Positions 8,516-17,651 of a stretch of 64,000 bases of DNA are shown here, in pieces. Origin of the DNA: Bdellovibrionaceae bacterium UBA1609. Its GTDB lineage: Bacteria > Bdellovibrionota > Bdellovibrionia > Bdellovibrionales > UBA1609. Where the stretch lies: the NCBI GenBank assembly GCA_002321895.1, contig DCMZ01000017.1, positions 248,001 to 312,000 on the forward strand, given 5' to 3'. The position numbers and the translations under genes were made by a program. The number at the start of each line of letters is the position of its first letter. The first letter of the stretch is position 1. The notes under the pieces were generated by a model that did no database searches, was not told the origin of the DNA, and was given only the letters and a program-made list of their open reading frames with translations.

Positions 8516-9640
8516 ATGAATACAGTATTTCACCCCTATAAATCATTCTTTCCCGAGAAAGGTGGAATTAATACAGTTATCGACTGGATAGTGACACAGA
8601 AAAACGAGACCTTGGCTTTTTTCATTTTATGTACTCATAGGTTCGGGCTCCCTCTTTCACAACCCTATGGTTCAAATGCTCGTATTTTCCGCAGCCTTAA
8701 ATTATTTACACTGCTATCGATGCCAATAATGCCATTTTACCTATTTCAGTTTTGGTGGTTAAGCTTAAAATCGAATATAGTTCACCATCACCACCCTATG
8801 CCACTCAATGATCTGGCAATATTTATTTTCTTTCCGAAAAAGACCAAGCTGATTGTTCACTGGCATTCCGAGGTGGTGGAACAAAAAAAGACAGCTAACA
8901 TTTTGAGCTTTCTATTTAAATCGACTCTAAGAAGAGCAGACCTCATTTTAATATCAAATCCAAACTTGCTAAAGTACTCACCATTTTTATCCGATTTCGA
9001 AAATAAGGTTCAGGTTATTCCATTTGGTATAGAAATCGATGATCTAATTAATCCTACAAATGAAGTCATACAGTTGAAAAACCAACTACAAAGGGAACAC
9101 CCTCCTTTCGCACTAACAGTCGGACGATTGGTTAAATACAAAGGACATGAAACCCTAATCCGCTCCCTATCTAAAACAGATGCCCATTTAAAAATCATAG
9201 GCAATGGTCCACTTTATGATGAGCTACTGGATCTCGTCAGCTCCTTAGGATTACAGGACCGAGTAGAAATAGTTGCTCCACAATCAAGAGAAAGGCTAAT
9301 TGCGTATTTCTTGGCTTGTGAATTTTTTGTACTTCCTTCCATCACTATCAACGAAGCATTTGGAATTGTTCAAATAGAAGCCATGGCCAGCCAAAAAGCC
9401 ATCATAAATACTGAACTGGAATCTGGAGTCCCGTGGGTCGCCCGCCACAAGAAAGAAGCACTTACAGTTGCCCCAAAATCTGTAGATGAGCTGGCTGCCG
9501 CCATAAACCTCTTAAAGTCAGACGATCAACTTAGGGATAATCTCGCAGGTAACGCCTTAAATAGAGCTAAGGAATTGTTTACGTATGACAAATTCGTCTC
9601 TCAAATCAACCAAACCTATGAAGACTTACTCAAGAAATAG
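8516..9640 (+). CDS. Glycosyltransferase family 4
   Basis: A 374-residue GT-B retaining glycosyltransferase. The N-terminal half has HHHHPMPLND and the HWHSEVV acceptor-side segment. The C-terminal domain has VIPFGIE, ALTVGRLVKYKGHETLI, and the donor-binding E-x7-E motif in EAFGIVQIEA. An in-frame GTG at 8510 would add two residues; the ATG at 8516 has AGGAT at better spacing, so I start there. It opens a plus-strand series with Wzm, Wzt and another GT4, and is divergent from the GT-C unit. It probably acts at the cytoplasmic face of the inner membrane. Donor sugar cannot be read from sequence. Confidence 0.93.
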   Translation: MNTVFHPYKSFFPEKGGINTVIDWIVTQKNETLAFFILCTHRFGLPLSQPYGSNARIFRSLKLFTLLSMPIMPFYLFQFWWLSLKSNIVHHHHPMPLNDLAIFIFFPKKTKLIVHWHSEVVEQKKTANILSFLFKSTLRRADLILISNPNLLKYSPFLSDFENKVQVIPFGIEIDDLINPTNEVIQLKNQLQREHPPFALTVGRLVKYKGHETLIRSLSKTDAHLKIIGNGPLYDELLDLVSSLGLQDRVEIVAPQSRERLIAYFLACEFFVLPSITINEAFGIVQIEAMASQKAIINTELESGVPWVARHKKEALTVAPKSVDELAAAINLLKSDDQLRDNLAGNALNRAKELFTYDKFVSQINQTYEDLLKK

Positions 9641-9678
9641 TCGCCACGCGTCAGTGCAGATTGAGACCAATCCTCCTT

Positions 9679-9707
9679 TTGCTTTCCGTTATACTTTAGA
9701 ATAACAA
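9679..9707 (+). promoter_or_regulatory. Possible sigma70-type promoter for wzm-wzt
   Basis: TTGCTT at 9679-9684 and TAACAA at 9702-9707 are separated by 17 nt, inside the 102-bp gap before wzm. The match to consensus is moderate (4-5 of 6 in each box) and no other evidence supports it. Confidence 0.25.
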
Positions 9708-9742
9708 TTTGCTAGTATTACCCGCTTTCAAGAGGACAAGAT

Positions 9743-10546
9743 TTGGTTAAAACAGCAGACGTTCAGATCACTGACGGTATTAAAAGAGATTTAAGCTATT
9801 ATTACGATTTAGTTTATATTTTAGCTCAAAAAGAAATCAAAACTCGATACAAGAATAATATTTTTGGTTACGTTTGGTCCTTGGTAAATCCAATGGCCTA
9901 TACCTTTGTATTTTATTTTGCTTTTGAAGTTATTTTCAAAGTTAAAGTGGAAAATTATGTGCTTTTTCTAATTAGTGGGTTATTTGCATGGCAATGGGTC
10001 ACGAACTATGTCAATGGATCAACTGTCGCCTTTTTTCAAAATGCAAATTTGATTAAAAAGGCTAGATTCCCCAGGTTCATAATTCCACTTTCAAAATGTT
10101 TACAAGACAGCTTTCACTTTGCCATGACACTTCCTGTGACCTTTCTGTTTATGGTCTATTATGGGGTTACTCCTACCTTAATGACCTTCATAGGAATTCC
10201 CATCATCATTGTAGTCCAGTTCCTCTTGCTTTTTGGAATTGGAATGCTTCTTGGAAGTTTGAATCTATTTTTTAGAGATATCCAGTTTTTAATCGCAATC
10301 ATTTTACAAATGACATTCTACCTAACTCCCATTGTTTATCCTATTTCTCGAGTTCCCGAAGTGTATCGAAGCTTACTCATGCTAAACCCCTTTGCTCCTT
10401 TAATTCTTTCATGGAAAGAACTTTTCTTGAACGGGGTTCTTCATTGGGAATACATCTCCATAACTTTATTGCACACGATACTCTATTTAATTATAGGATC
10501 GGCGGTCTATCGCAAACTCGTATGGAAATTTTCTGAGGTTATGTGA
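9743..10546 (+). CDS. wzm: ABC-2 type polysaccharide export permease
   Basis: A 267-residue integral membrane protein with six predicted helices, typical of Wzm/KpsM-type permeases that export undecaprenyl-linked O-antigen or capsule. Family features are the amphipathic N-terminus ending in LAQKEIKTRYKNN, then FGYVWSLVNPMAY, and LNLFFRDIQFL late in the protein. The start is TTG at 9743 with AGAGGA six nt upstream; no ATG is well placed. Its stop overlaps the ATG of the ATPase gene by one base (TGATG), so the two are coupled. With Wzt it forms the exporter that flips a fully polymerised chain. Confidence 0.95.
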   Translation: MVKTADVQITDGIKRDLSYYYDLVYILAQKEIKTRYKNNIFGYVWSLVNPMAYTFVFYFAFEVIFKVKVENYVLFLISGLFAWQWVTNYVNGSTVAFFQNANLIKKARFPRFIIPLSKCLQDSFHFAMTLPVTFLFMVYYGVTPTLMTFIGIPIIIVVQFLLLFGIGMLLGSLNLFFRDIQFLIAIILQMTFYLTPIVYPISRVPEVYRSLLMLNPFAPLILSWKELFLNGVLHWEYISITLLHTILYLIIGSAVYRKLVWKFSEVM

Positions 10547-11355
10547 TGGGGCGAACAGTAATTGAACTTGAAAATGTCACCAAATATTATGATTCACATA
10601 TTGGCAGATCAGGTGGGTTAAAAAATCTGCTGTTAAATTTTGCGAAAAGTGAAGCCGAATGCAAGAGATATACTGTTTTGGAAAACCTATCCTTCAAAAT
10701 AGAAGAGGGAACAAGCACTGCTATAGTAGGTAGAAATGGAGTAGGAAAATCAACTTTGTTGTCTATTATTGCAGGGGTTTTATTACCTAGCAGTGGTAAA
10801 GTTCGCGTGAGTGGCAAGGTGTCAAGCCTTCTTGAGTTGGGGGCTGGATTTCACCCTGACCTTACCGGTCGGGAAAATGTTAGACTCTATGGCATGCTGC
10901 TTGGATTTTCTAAAAAAATGATCTTAGAGCGCGTAGAAGCTATTAAGGAATTTTCTGAATTGGGAGATTTCTTTGAATCGCCAACTAGATATTACTCAAG
11001 TGGGATGATGGCGCGACTTGGGTTTTCGGTAGCCTCTCAACTTGATCCGGAAATATTGCTAGTTGATGAAGTCTTGGCGGTTGGGGATTTTAGTTTCAGA
11101 GACAAATGTTTGGATGTAATGAGAAAATACCGCCAACAGCAGAAAACAATTCTTTTGGTATCTCATTCCGCAAACGATGTTATGCAGTTTTGCCAAAGAG
11201 CTATTTGGATCAAAGACCGAAAGATAATGGCCGACGGCCCAAGTCATGAGGTGTGTGAAGCTTATATGGGAAAAAAGTTAAAGGACCCTAGTCTTGCCAA
11301 CCCCGATGGGACACCAACGGAAACTACCAAACAAAAGCCGCACTCTAATGCTTAA
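10546..11355 (+). CDS. wzt: ABC transporter ATPase for polysaccharide export, short form
   Basis: A 269-residue nucleotide-binding subunit. Walker A is GRNGVGKST at 62-70, the signature is YSSGMMARLGFS, and Walker B is EILLVDEVLAVGD. Wzt proteins that recognise a capped O-antigen terminus carry an extra C-terminal carbohydrate-binding domain of about 150-200 residues. This protein ends shortly after the ATPase domain and lacks it, resembling exporters that do not read a terminal cap. The start at ATG 10546 has GAGG 7 nt upstream; a GTG at 10543 is possible. The 3' end overlaps the next gene by 8 bp. Confidence 0.95.
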   Translation: MGRTVIELENVTKYYDSHIGRSGGLKNLLLNFAKSEAECKRYTVLENLSFKIEEGTSTAIVGRNGVGKSTLLSIIAGVLLPSSGKVRVSGKVSSLLELGAGFHPDLTGRENVRLYGMLLGFSKKMILERVEAIKEFSELGDFFESPTRYYSSGMMARLGFSVASQLDPEILLVDEVLAVGDFSFRDKCLDVMRKYRQQQKTILLVSHSANDVMQFCQRAIWIKDRKIMADGPSHEVCEAYMGKKLKDPSLANPDGTPTETTKQKPHSNA

Positions 11356-12472
11356 CTTAGACAAATCTATTTCGATAGATGAACAGTATTCTGTTAACCC
11401 ACTGTTTTCTAAGTCAATTTGCCCTAAAAATGGAAAATCAATAGCTGTCGTCACGCCAAGTTTACGCGTTAAAGATGCAGTTTCTCGATACGCGATAGGT
11501 TTATGCAATTTTTTTTTAAACCATTATGAATTCGTGTATTTGGTTTCGAATTCGAGCACCTTACCTAATGTTAATGTAAATTCTTATGAATCGCTGTCTA
11601 ACAACCTGGATTCAAATCTTGATCTTTTTATCCATTACTCTATTTATGATCCAAATTTAGAATCAATTATTGAAAAACATTCTGGAAAATCTCAACTCTA
11701 TTACCACGGCATAACTCCTCCCGAGCACTTAGAACAGCTTGACCCCATTACATCTAAAAACTGTGCGCTGGGATTAGACCAACTTGCCCGCCTAACCAGC
11801 TTTAGCTCCTATTCTTCAAATTCTTTATTTAACGCAAAACAAATTGAAGAGAAAACCAGAGGTAAAATTAAAGCGAGTGAAATTAAGATTTCTCCTCCTC
11901 TGGTAACAATCCCTTTTTCCCCACAATTTAAACATCAAATCCCCCATAAAAACCAATTGAAATTCATTTCTATTGGCCGAATAATTCCTCATAAAAACTT
12001 CGAAGCCACACTTGAAGCATTGAGCCAGCTTAATATGGAGTTGGATTACACCTATGACATCATTGGAAGCTCTGCACACGGCAATTACCTAACACAGCTA
12101 AATAATTTGATTAAAGAATGGAACCTAGATTCAAAAGTAAACATCCACATAGGACTGCCTTTTGAAGAGCTTCAAAAACGGCTTAAAGAGAGCGACATCT
12201 ACCTTTCTACTAGCCATCATGAAGGATTTGGTATTCCAATTATTGAAGCCGCACTCCTTGGAGTTGTTCCTATAGTCTTTAATAAAGGTGCCATGCCTGA
12301 AACCTTGATTGATAAGGATCTGATTGTCATGGACAATTCAGTAAATACATTGATTCAAAAAATTATTGAAGTGACGTCTAACTTGACCCAAAAGAGTGTC
12401 AAAATACAAGATTTCGTAGCAACTGAATATAGTGACGAAATTCTTCTGAATCATTTGGTAAAAAATTTCTAA
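11348..12472 (+). CDS. Glycosyltransferase family 4
   Basis: A 374-residue GT4 enzyme. The C-terminal GT-B domain shows FISIGRIIPHKNFEATLEAL, SDIYLSTSHHEGFGIPIIEA (E-x7-E) and GAMPETL. The N-terminal half is less conserved. The open frame extends upstream to 11294 inside wzt, but ATG 11348, which overlaps the wzt stop by 8 bp, is the more natural start even though no strong ribosome-binding site precedes it. A run of nine T at 11509-11517 lies early in the coding region. It converges on the DUF115-GT2 gene with only 6 bp between stops, leaving no room for a terminator. Donor and acceptor are unknown. Confidence 0.9.
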   Translation: MLNLDKSISIDEQYSVNPLFSKSICPKNGKSIAVVTPSLRVKDAVSRYAIGLCNFFLNHYEFVYLVSNSSTLPNVNVNSYESLSNNLDSNLDLFIHYSIYDPNLESIIEKHSGKSQLYYHGITPPEHLEQLDPITSKNCALGLDQLARLTSFSSYSSNSLFNAKQIEEKTRGKIKASEIKISPPLVTIPFSPQFKHQIPHKNQLKFISIGRIIPHKNFEATLEALSQLNMELDYTYDIIGSSAHGNYLTQLNNLIKEWNLDSKVNIHIGLPFEELQKRLKESDIYLSTSHHEGFGIPIIEAALLGVVPIVFNKGAMPETLIDKDLIVMDNSVNTLIQKIIEVTSNLTQKSVKIQDFVATEYSDEILLNHLVKNF

Positions 12473-12478
12473 ATTCTA

Positions 12479-14254
12479 CTATTGCTCAAGCTCTGTAATT
12501 AATCCTCTTAAGTTAATATCTTTTTCAATAGATTGAAGAATATTAGTATTTTCCATAGATCGGTAGGCCACCGGATACTTACCCTTTGACCATCGATTTA
12601 GAGCCGAAACAATTTTACTACCAAAGGGAAGTGCTCCTAAGTTTTGAACAAGTCGATCATAGCCATAATAATCAAACAATCCATATCTATCTAGTGTCTC
12701 GTAAATTTCAGGATAATGTTTCTGAAACTCTGATCGGTTACTGTTAGTCATATCTTCAAATACACCATCTCGCCTAGCCTTCTTATGGCGACCGACCTGG
12801 CTGGCCTGCTTAGAATGCCGTCTCCAATCAGCAAGGTATTCCGGCAAATAGACTGTACTCGCTAAGGTCGTCGCCCTCATTTGCCAATCCAAATCTCCAT
12901 AGGGACCAAAATCCTCTTTGAATAAACCCACCTTATCAAACAACGATCTTCTAGTTAGGTATTGCACTATTCCGGTGTAGACCGTTCCTACATTTCGTGA
13001 ACATATGGCATCAAAAGGTGCATGCCGAATATGTGGTTTATCAATCAACTCACCGAGATACCTCGGAAATATTCGCTTTTCCCAACTCTCATCCACCGGT
13101 TCACCATACTCATCAACAACCCTCAACTTAAAATGACATATGTCGCATGCAGGATTCTTATGTAGACGCTTCACGGCTTTTTCGAAACACTCGGGATGTG
13201 CCATATCATCAGACATCAAAATATAAACATATTCTCCTGAACAAGCCTCAATACACTTGTTAAGTCCATCATATATACCTTTAGGAGGAACTTGTTTCGC
13301 ATCAACCCTGAAAGGAACACGCTCTTTAAAGCTTTGAATAGCTTCCCAAGTACCGTCCGTTGAGAATCCGTCACGAATGATGACCTCTATATTTTGGTAG
13401 GTTTGTTTTTCAACCGAATTTAAACACTCTTCAATAAAATCAATTGAATTAAAGCTGGGAATCGCAACGCTTACCATACCCATCCCTTCAGAAGAGGGAC
13501 TTTGCTCTTTTGGAGTTTCAAAAACGTCTTCAAACTTCACCCGAGGAAAGACCTCCAAGTGCCCTCCCCTTGTAGCGTTATAAACTTCAATACCGTTCTG
13601 TTTGGCATATTCGACAGCATGAGTGTAGGCCAAAGTCATCTTATCGATGGGAGCCGGATTAACTAATTCACCTTCTACTCGATACCCTTCGATGAAATGA
13701 TTTTGTTGCCCCTCAACTTTTACCTTTTTATCTACTTCTATTTTTGATTCGCCCTGATAGTAGTGATCACAGCCAATAATATAAATAGGATTTAATCCCA
13801 AATGAATGGCGAGCTGCAAGTTGAAATAAGTTATTGTCCATCCCGCATACGCACCCTTTTCGAGATCAGATGAAAAGGTCGGACTTTTTTCAGGGGTCTC
13901 ACCTACCGGGCCTAAGTCTTTCCAAAATCGAATAGCTGAACTATGAAAAATATTATCCGCACTCACCGGAGCATGAGCTATATCTACATAATCAAATAAC
14001 TCGGGTTTCATTTTTTCCATTACAGCATAATCTGCCATCGAGAAAAAGGTGGGGCGCCAGCTTGTTTTAGGAAATGCTAGATAAATTTTATTAGATGCAA
14101 TCGAAACAAAATTCTGAAGTCGATGAAGATCTTCAACTTTCAAAGAAGGACCATTCCCAACCACAACTCCAGGCTCGCCTTTTCTAGAGTTTTTTAAAGC
14201 ATGCCAATATAAAGCACTAAATTTTAATCCCTCTTCATTTGACCAATTTTCCAT
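12479..14254 (-). CDS. DUF115 (MptE/Maf-like) domain fused to GT2 glycosyltransferase
   Basis: A 591-residue two-domain protein. Residues 1-240 are DUF115-like: GNGPSLK at 33-39, an Asn near SNKIYL, IIGCDHYY at 159-166 and GGHLEVFPR near 230-238. Such domains occur in flagellin glycosylation factors (Maf) and sialyltransferase-like proteins. Residues about 260-480 are a GT2 (GT-A) transferase: VSVAIPSFNS, IIRDGFSTDGT and the DxD-like SDD at 348-350. The tail from 480 is helical. It is the last of three minus-strand genes and starts 1 bp after the GT4 stop. The fusion suggests two consecutive sugar transfers by one polypeptide. The DUF115 half shares motifs, at the same residue offset, with the free-standing protein at 24.6-25.4 kb. 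Confidence 0.88.
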   Translation of the reverse strand: MENWSNEEGLKFSALYWHALKNSRKGEPGVVVGNGPSLKVEDLHRLQNFVSIASNKIYLAFPKTSWRPTFFSMADYAVMEKMKPELFDYVDIAHAPVSADNIFHSSAIRFWKDLGPVGETPEKSPTFSSDLEKGAYAGWTITYFNLQLAIHLGLNPIYIIGCDHYYQGESKIEVDKKVKVEGQQNHFIEGYRVEGELVNPAPIDKMTLAYTHAVEYAKQNGIEVYNATRGGHLEVFPRVKFEDVFETPKEQSPSSEGMGMVSVAIPSFNSIDFIEECLNSVEKQTYQNIEVIIRDGFSTDGTWEAIQSFKERVPFRVDAKQVPPKGIYDGLNKCIEACSGEYVYILMSDDMAHPECFEKAVKRLHKNPACDICHFKLRVVDEYGEPVDESWEKRIFPRYLGELIDKPHIRHAPFDAICSRNVGTVYTGIVQYLTRRSLFDKVGLFKEDFGPYGDLDWQMRATTLASTVYLPEYLADWRRHSKQASQVGRHKKARRDGVFEDMTNSNRSEFQKHYPEIYETLDRYGLFDYYGYDRLVQNLGALPFGSKIVSALNRWSKGKYPVAYRSMENTNILQSIEKDINLRGLITELEQ

Positions 14255-14255
14255 A

Positions 14256-15362
14256 TCAATGCCCTACTTCTAGCAAATTTCTCTCAATATCTTCAACACA
14301 GTCACCCCATGTCCTAGATTTAAATTCTCTACGAATTCGCTCTTCTCGTTCAATCCTAAAATTACTATCCAGACCCTGTAAAATAGCGCGAGCAAACTCA
14401 CTAGCATCAAATGGATCAATATTTACCGTTAATTCTGGCGCAATTTCTTCCATACTTGTCCCTTTTGAAGTGATACAATGCTTACCGTAAGCTAAAGATT
14501 CAGACACCGGCAGCCCCCATCCTTCATATAAAGATGGATAGACAGTAAACAAGCAGTTCTGATAGAGCTGACCTAAAGTCGAATCATCAATTGGACCTAG
14601 AACTTCAACCACATCGGATAGGTCAGGATCTCTTTTAAATAGACTGACAATGGGACCAGATTCCCAGCCTAAGGCTCCCGCCAGCTTAACCTTGACGTTC
14701 TCTAATCGACCTTCAATAACCAACTTTTTTAACGCTTGATACAGAAGTTGATAGTTTTTACGTGGCTGAACAGTGCCAACCATTAGAATATATTTTTCTT
14801 CACTGACAAGAGTATCCTTTATTTCGGGCTCATCGGCAGCTAAGGGAATCAATGAAGTCGGAATAGCTAATGAATTTTCACTCAAAAATTTCTCAACATC
14901 ACTTTTTGTAGCATCGGAATTTACAAATATATGATCAGTGAACTTAACCGCCTTGTTTAGCCAAAGTTTGAATAAATTCTCTAGATTTGGACGCGTGTAT
15001 TGCGGTGCTGACCAAGGAATAATATCGTGAATAAATATAATCTGCTTAAACTTACATTTCTCTTTTTCCAGCCTCAAGACTTCAATCTCATTGGGATCAT
15101 TCCACATACCACCTAAAAACAAAACGGTATCTTCTTTTGACCAACTACACTTTTCAGTTTTCACAAATCGACTGAACTCATTTTCTTCAATTTCAAAAAC
15201 CACACTCTTAAAGGATTTCGAATCACCACAGTAAGTAAAAAGTCTAACATTGGTATGTGTCGAAGTTAGATGAGCTGCAACTTTATAAACTACCCTACTT
15301 ACCCCAGTAAATTTCCCAGTTAAATCATAAATATCAGATATATCTATCCACAATTGAGCCAC
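14256..15362 (-). CDS. Glycosyltransferase family 4
   Basis: A 368-residue GT4 enzyme. The N-terminus LWIDISDIYDLTGKFTGVSR is typical of mannosyltransferase-like GT4 proteins of O-antigen loci. The donor domain shows YILMVGTVQPRKNYQLLYQA, the YPSLYEGWGLPVSESLAYG segment with E-x7-E, and TSMEEIA. It lies in the middle of a three-gene unit, 2 bp after the upstream gene and 1 bp before the DUF115-GT2 gene. Cytoplasmic, membrane-associated action on a lipid-linked glycan is expected; the sugar is unknown. Confidence 0.92.
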   Translation of the reverse strand: MAQLWIDISDIYDLTGKFTGVSRVVYKVAAHLTSTHTNVRLFTYCGDSKSFKSVVFEIEENEFSRFVKTEKCSWSKEDTVLFLGGMWNDPNEIEVLRLEKEKCKFKQIIFIHDIIPWSAPQYTRPNLENLFKLWLNKAVKFTDHIFVNSDATKSDVEKFLSENSLAIPTSLIPLAADEPEIKDTLVSEEKYILMVGTVQPRKNYQLLYQALKKLVIEGRLENVKVKLAGALGWESGPIVSLFKRDPDLSDVVEVLGPIDDSTLGQLYQNCLFTVYPSLYEGWGLPVSESLAYGKHCITSKGTSMEEIAPELTVNIDPFDASEFARAILQGLDSNFRIEREERIRREFKSRTWGDCVEDIERNLLEVGH

Positions 15363-15364
15363 GT

Positions 15365-16468
15365 CTAATTGCTCCTCATCTCGATCAACAAGAGCGCGCT
15401 ACCCGGATCACCATCTTCTGGAACTACCACCTTTACGCTCTTTACATTTTTAAAAAGATTCGACACTTCAGATAACCCACCACTAAAGATTGAAACGCCA
15501 TCAACGAAAGAAAGTCTCTCGACCTCTTTATTGCCCAGCAACGAGCCTATATTTTTCAGCACCTCATGCTTACTGATTCTGGCCTCAGTGCTTGGCAATG
15601 GGTTGAATCTCTCGACTAGGACCTTTTCCCCACAATACTCATCGTTTGAAAGTATATCTTTGAACTCTATCCAGCTCTTAAACTGGTCAATTGAAAGTCG
15701 CTTATCAAAATTAACTACCTGCTCAGCACTGACCTTAAAAACTTCCCCGGCTCCAAATTCTTTAAATCTGGAACAGACATCACCATTCCAAAATGAGCCA
15801 GTATTTACCAGATAGGAGCAGTGTTCTAGCCTTACGATATTTCTCTCCGGTAATCTAACTCGGGTTTTGTATCTTTGCCCAGTCTCCCAGTCAGCATTCA
15901 TAATTACATCAGCCATACTTTTTGTTTTTACAACAAAAATATACCCCATGTATTCCGCTGGAGAATGATAAAACATTTGAATATCCGGTCTAGGGAAAAT
16001 TAGTTTTTGCAAAACCTCTAGCTCTTGTCCATCTTGCTCAAAGGTACAATCCCATGTTATTTGAGCTTGCTTTGCATAACCAATGAAAACCTGAATATCA
16101 TCTCTCATGTATACATGCTTTTCGACCATCACTTCATATGCTTGAGAATGCTGTAATCTCATAGGGGCTTCAAATAAAACTTTAGAGCCACTGTATGCAA
16201 CAAGCTGTAAACTTTCACGGGAATCAATTGTATCCGGAAGTGTAAAAAAAGCATTAAAACCCGCACGATCCTCATATTTGTCCCCGTATCTATTTTTCAC
16301 ATCTGTACGATCATGATCAAAAAACGGAATACTAAGCTTCTCTCCAGACGGGCCTAAAATCTTTATATCCATATTCTCATGGGGGTGCAGCCACCCATTG
16401 ATAAAAACCATTCGATCTGATTCTCGAAGAACTACTTTTGAAATCCCACCCTGCAAAAATCCTCCCAT
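15365..16468 (-). CDS. Uncharacterised beta-rich protein of polysaccharide loci
   Basis: A 367-residue protein I cannot assign. Residues 1-100 (VVLRESDRMVFINGWLHP, then DVKNRYGDKYEDRAGFNAFF) resemble the small beta-sandwich module that occurs next to glycosyltransferases in surface-glycan loci. Residues 100-230 look like a second copy of similar beta-structure (DDIQVFIGYAKQ, YKTRVRLPERNIVRL). The rest may be alpha/beta. There is no signal peptide or membrane segment. It heads a tight operon with GT4 and DUF115-GT2, so it may be a scaffold or acceptor-binding partner. The start at 16468 lies 73 bp from the divergent GT4 gene at 16542. Confidence 0.75.
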   Translation of the reverse strand: MGGFLQGGISKVVLRESDRMVFINGWLHPHENMDIKILGPSGEKLSIPFFDHDRTDVKNRYGDKYEDRAGFNAFFTLPDTIDSRESLQLVAYSGSKVLFEAPMRLQHSQAYEVMVEKHVYMRDDIQVFIGYAKQAQITWDCTFEQDGQELEVLQKLIFPRPDIQMFYHSPAEYMGYIFVVKTKSMADVIMNADWETGQRYKTRVRLPERNIVRLEHCSYLVNTGSFWNGDVCSRFKEFGAGEVFKVSAEQVVNFDKRLSIDQFKSWIEFKDILSNDEYCGEKVLVERFNPLPSTEARISKHEVLKNIGSLLGNKEVERLSFVDGVSIFSGGLSEVSNLFKNVKSVKVVVPEDGDPGSALLLIEMRSN

Positions 16469-16541
16469 TGCGCGGCGAACTATTTATCCTAGGACTTTGA
16501 AATAACTAGCGAAAACATCTCATAATGTACATAATCGAGCG

Positions 16542-17651
16542 ATGAAAATACTCTTTGTATGCACCGTTCCTAAAGATATATTTTCCGGTGGTAGATATCA
16601 CACCCACCTAATGGCCTCTACGTTGAGTCATCTTGGACACGAGGTCACTTTTCACACAAATAATGCACCCGTTTATAACAATGAATTTTTAGAACACATT
16701 CCGGGGTATGCCTCCATCCATTTTGAATTGAGCGGAGACTTTAGAACTCCCCCGGAAGAGCACTTTGACCTGGTTATACTGGCCCCAGATCAATCACAAA
16801 ATCTCTATTACGATTTTGCGTTCAATATTTGCGATACACAAAAAATCCCTCTTGTTTTGATAAATTTTGAATCCCCGAACTGGTTTAACTCTTTGAGCCC
16901 CTATCCAAGAGATGAAAATCTCTGGGACAAATGGACAAAATCTCTTTTAAGGCCCTCAGTCATACTCAGCTCAGCCAAAGAAAGCCAAAAATGGGCCAAA
17001 GAATATTATCCTAATGTGGAAAAACAAAACTTATACAGTTACTGGTATCCACCAATTAACTCACCTGCGGCAGATTCAGTGTTTGATAAAAATATAACTA
17101 AAGAGAATTCAATTCTCGCTATCTCCAGATTCAATGACAAGCACAAGGGTGCACTTGACCTCCTAAGCGTACTTGATGAATCACTCAGAGGATACACTCT
17201 CAAGTTTCTGACGAGCAGACCTATTTTAAGAGATGAAACCACAATTCCACTTTTTGAAAAGGCGGAGAATTTTGGAATTAACCTGAAGTTCATTGAAAAC
17301 CCAACCGAAGTTGAAAAATTCCATGAAATACAAAAATCAAAATTAATGCTATTCCCATCCTATTTTGAAGGCTTTGGCTACCCGCCCCTAGAAGCTCTTT
17401 ATATGGACACTCCAGTCGTGTGCTACGATCTCCCTGTCTTACGTGAAACGACAGAGGGCTGTGATGGAATCTATTTTGCTGATAGAGGAAACTTTGACGA
17501 TCTGAAAATAAAAATTCAGAAAGCTCTTCAATCTCAGCCCAAAAACATGAGGGCTGCTATCTTTAAAAATACAAACTTTGAAGAAAGAAGCAAAAGTCTG
17601 AATACTCTTGTTTCTGAATGGACTAGCTCTGTTTCGTCTTGGTGTAAATAG
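16542..17651 (+). CDS. Glycosyltransferase family 4
   Basis: A 369-residue GT-B protein: MKILFVCTVPKDIFSGGRYH with the glycine-rich acceptor loop, AISRFNDKHKGALDLL at the domain junction, and LFPSYFEGFGYPPLEALYMD with E-x7-E. It is transcribed alone on the plus strand between two minus-strand operons. Its last 29 bp overlap the 3' end of the convergent Gfo/Idh gene, an unusually long antisense overlap. Donor sugar unknown. Confidence 0.91.
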   Translation: MKILFVCTVPKDIFSGGRYHTHLMASTLSHLGHEVTFHTNNAPVYNNEFLEHIPGYASIHFELSGDFRTPPEEHFDLVILAPDQSQNLYYDFAFNICDTQKIPLVLINFESPNWFNSLSPYPRDENLWDKWTKSLLRPSVILSSAKESQKWAKEYYPNVEKQNLYSYWYPPINSPAADSVFDKNITKENSILAISRFNDKHKGALDLLSVLDESLRGYTLKFLTSRPILRDETTIPLFEKAENFGINLKFIENPTEVEKFHEIQKSKLMLFPSYFEGFGYPPLEALYMDTPVVCYDLPVLRETTEGCDGIYFADRGNFDDLKIKIQKALQSQPKNMRAAIFKNTNFEERSKSLNTLVSEWTSSVSSWCK

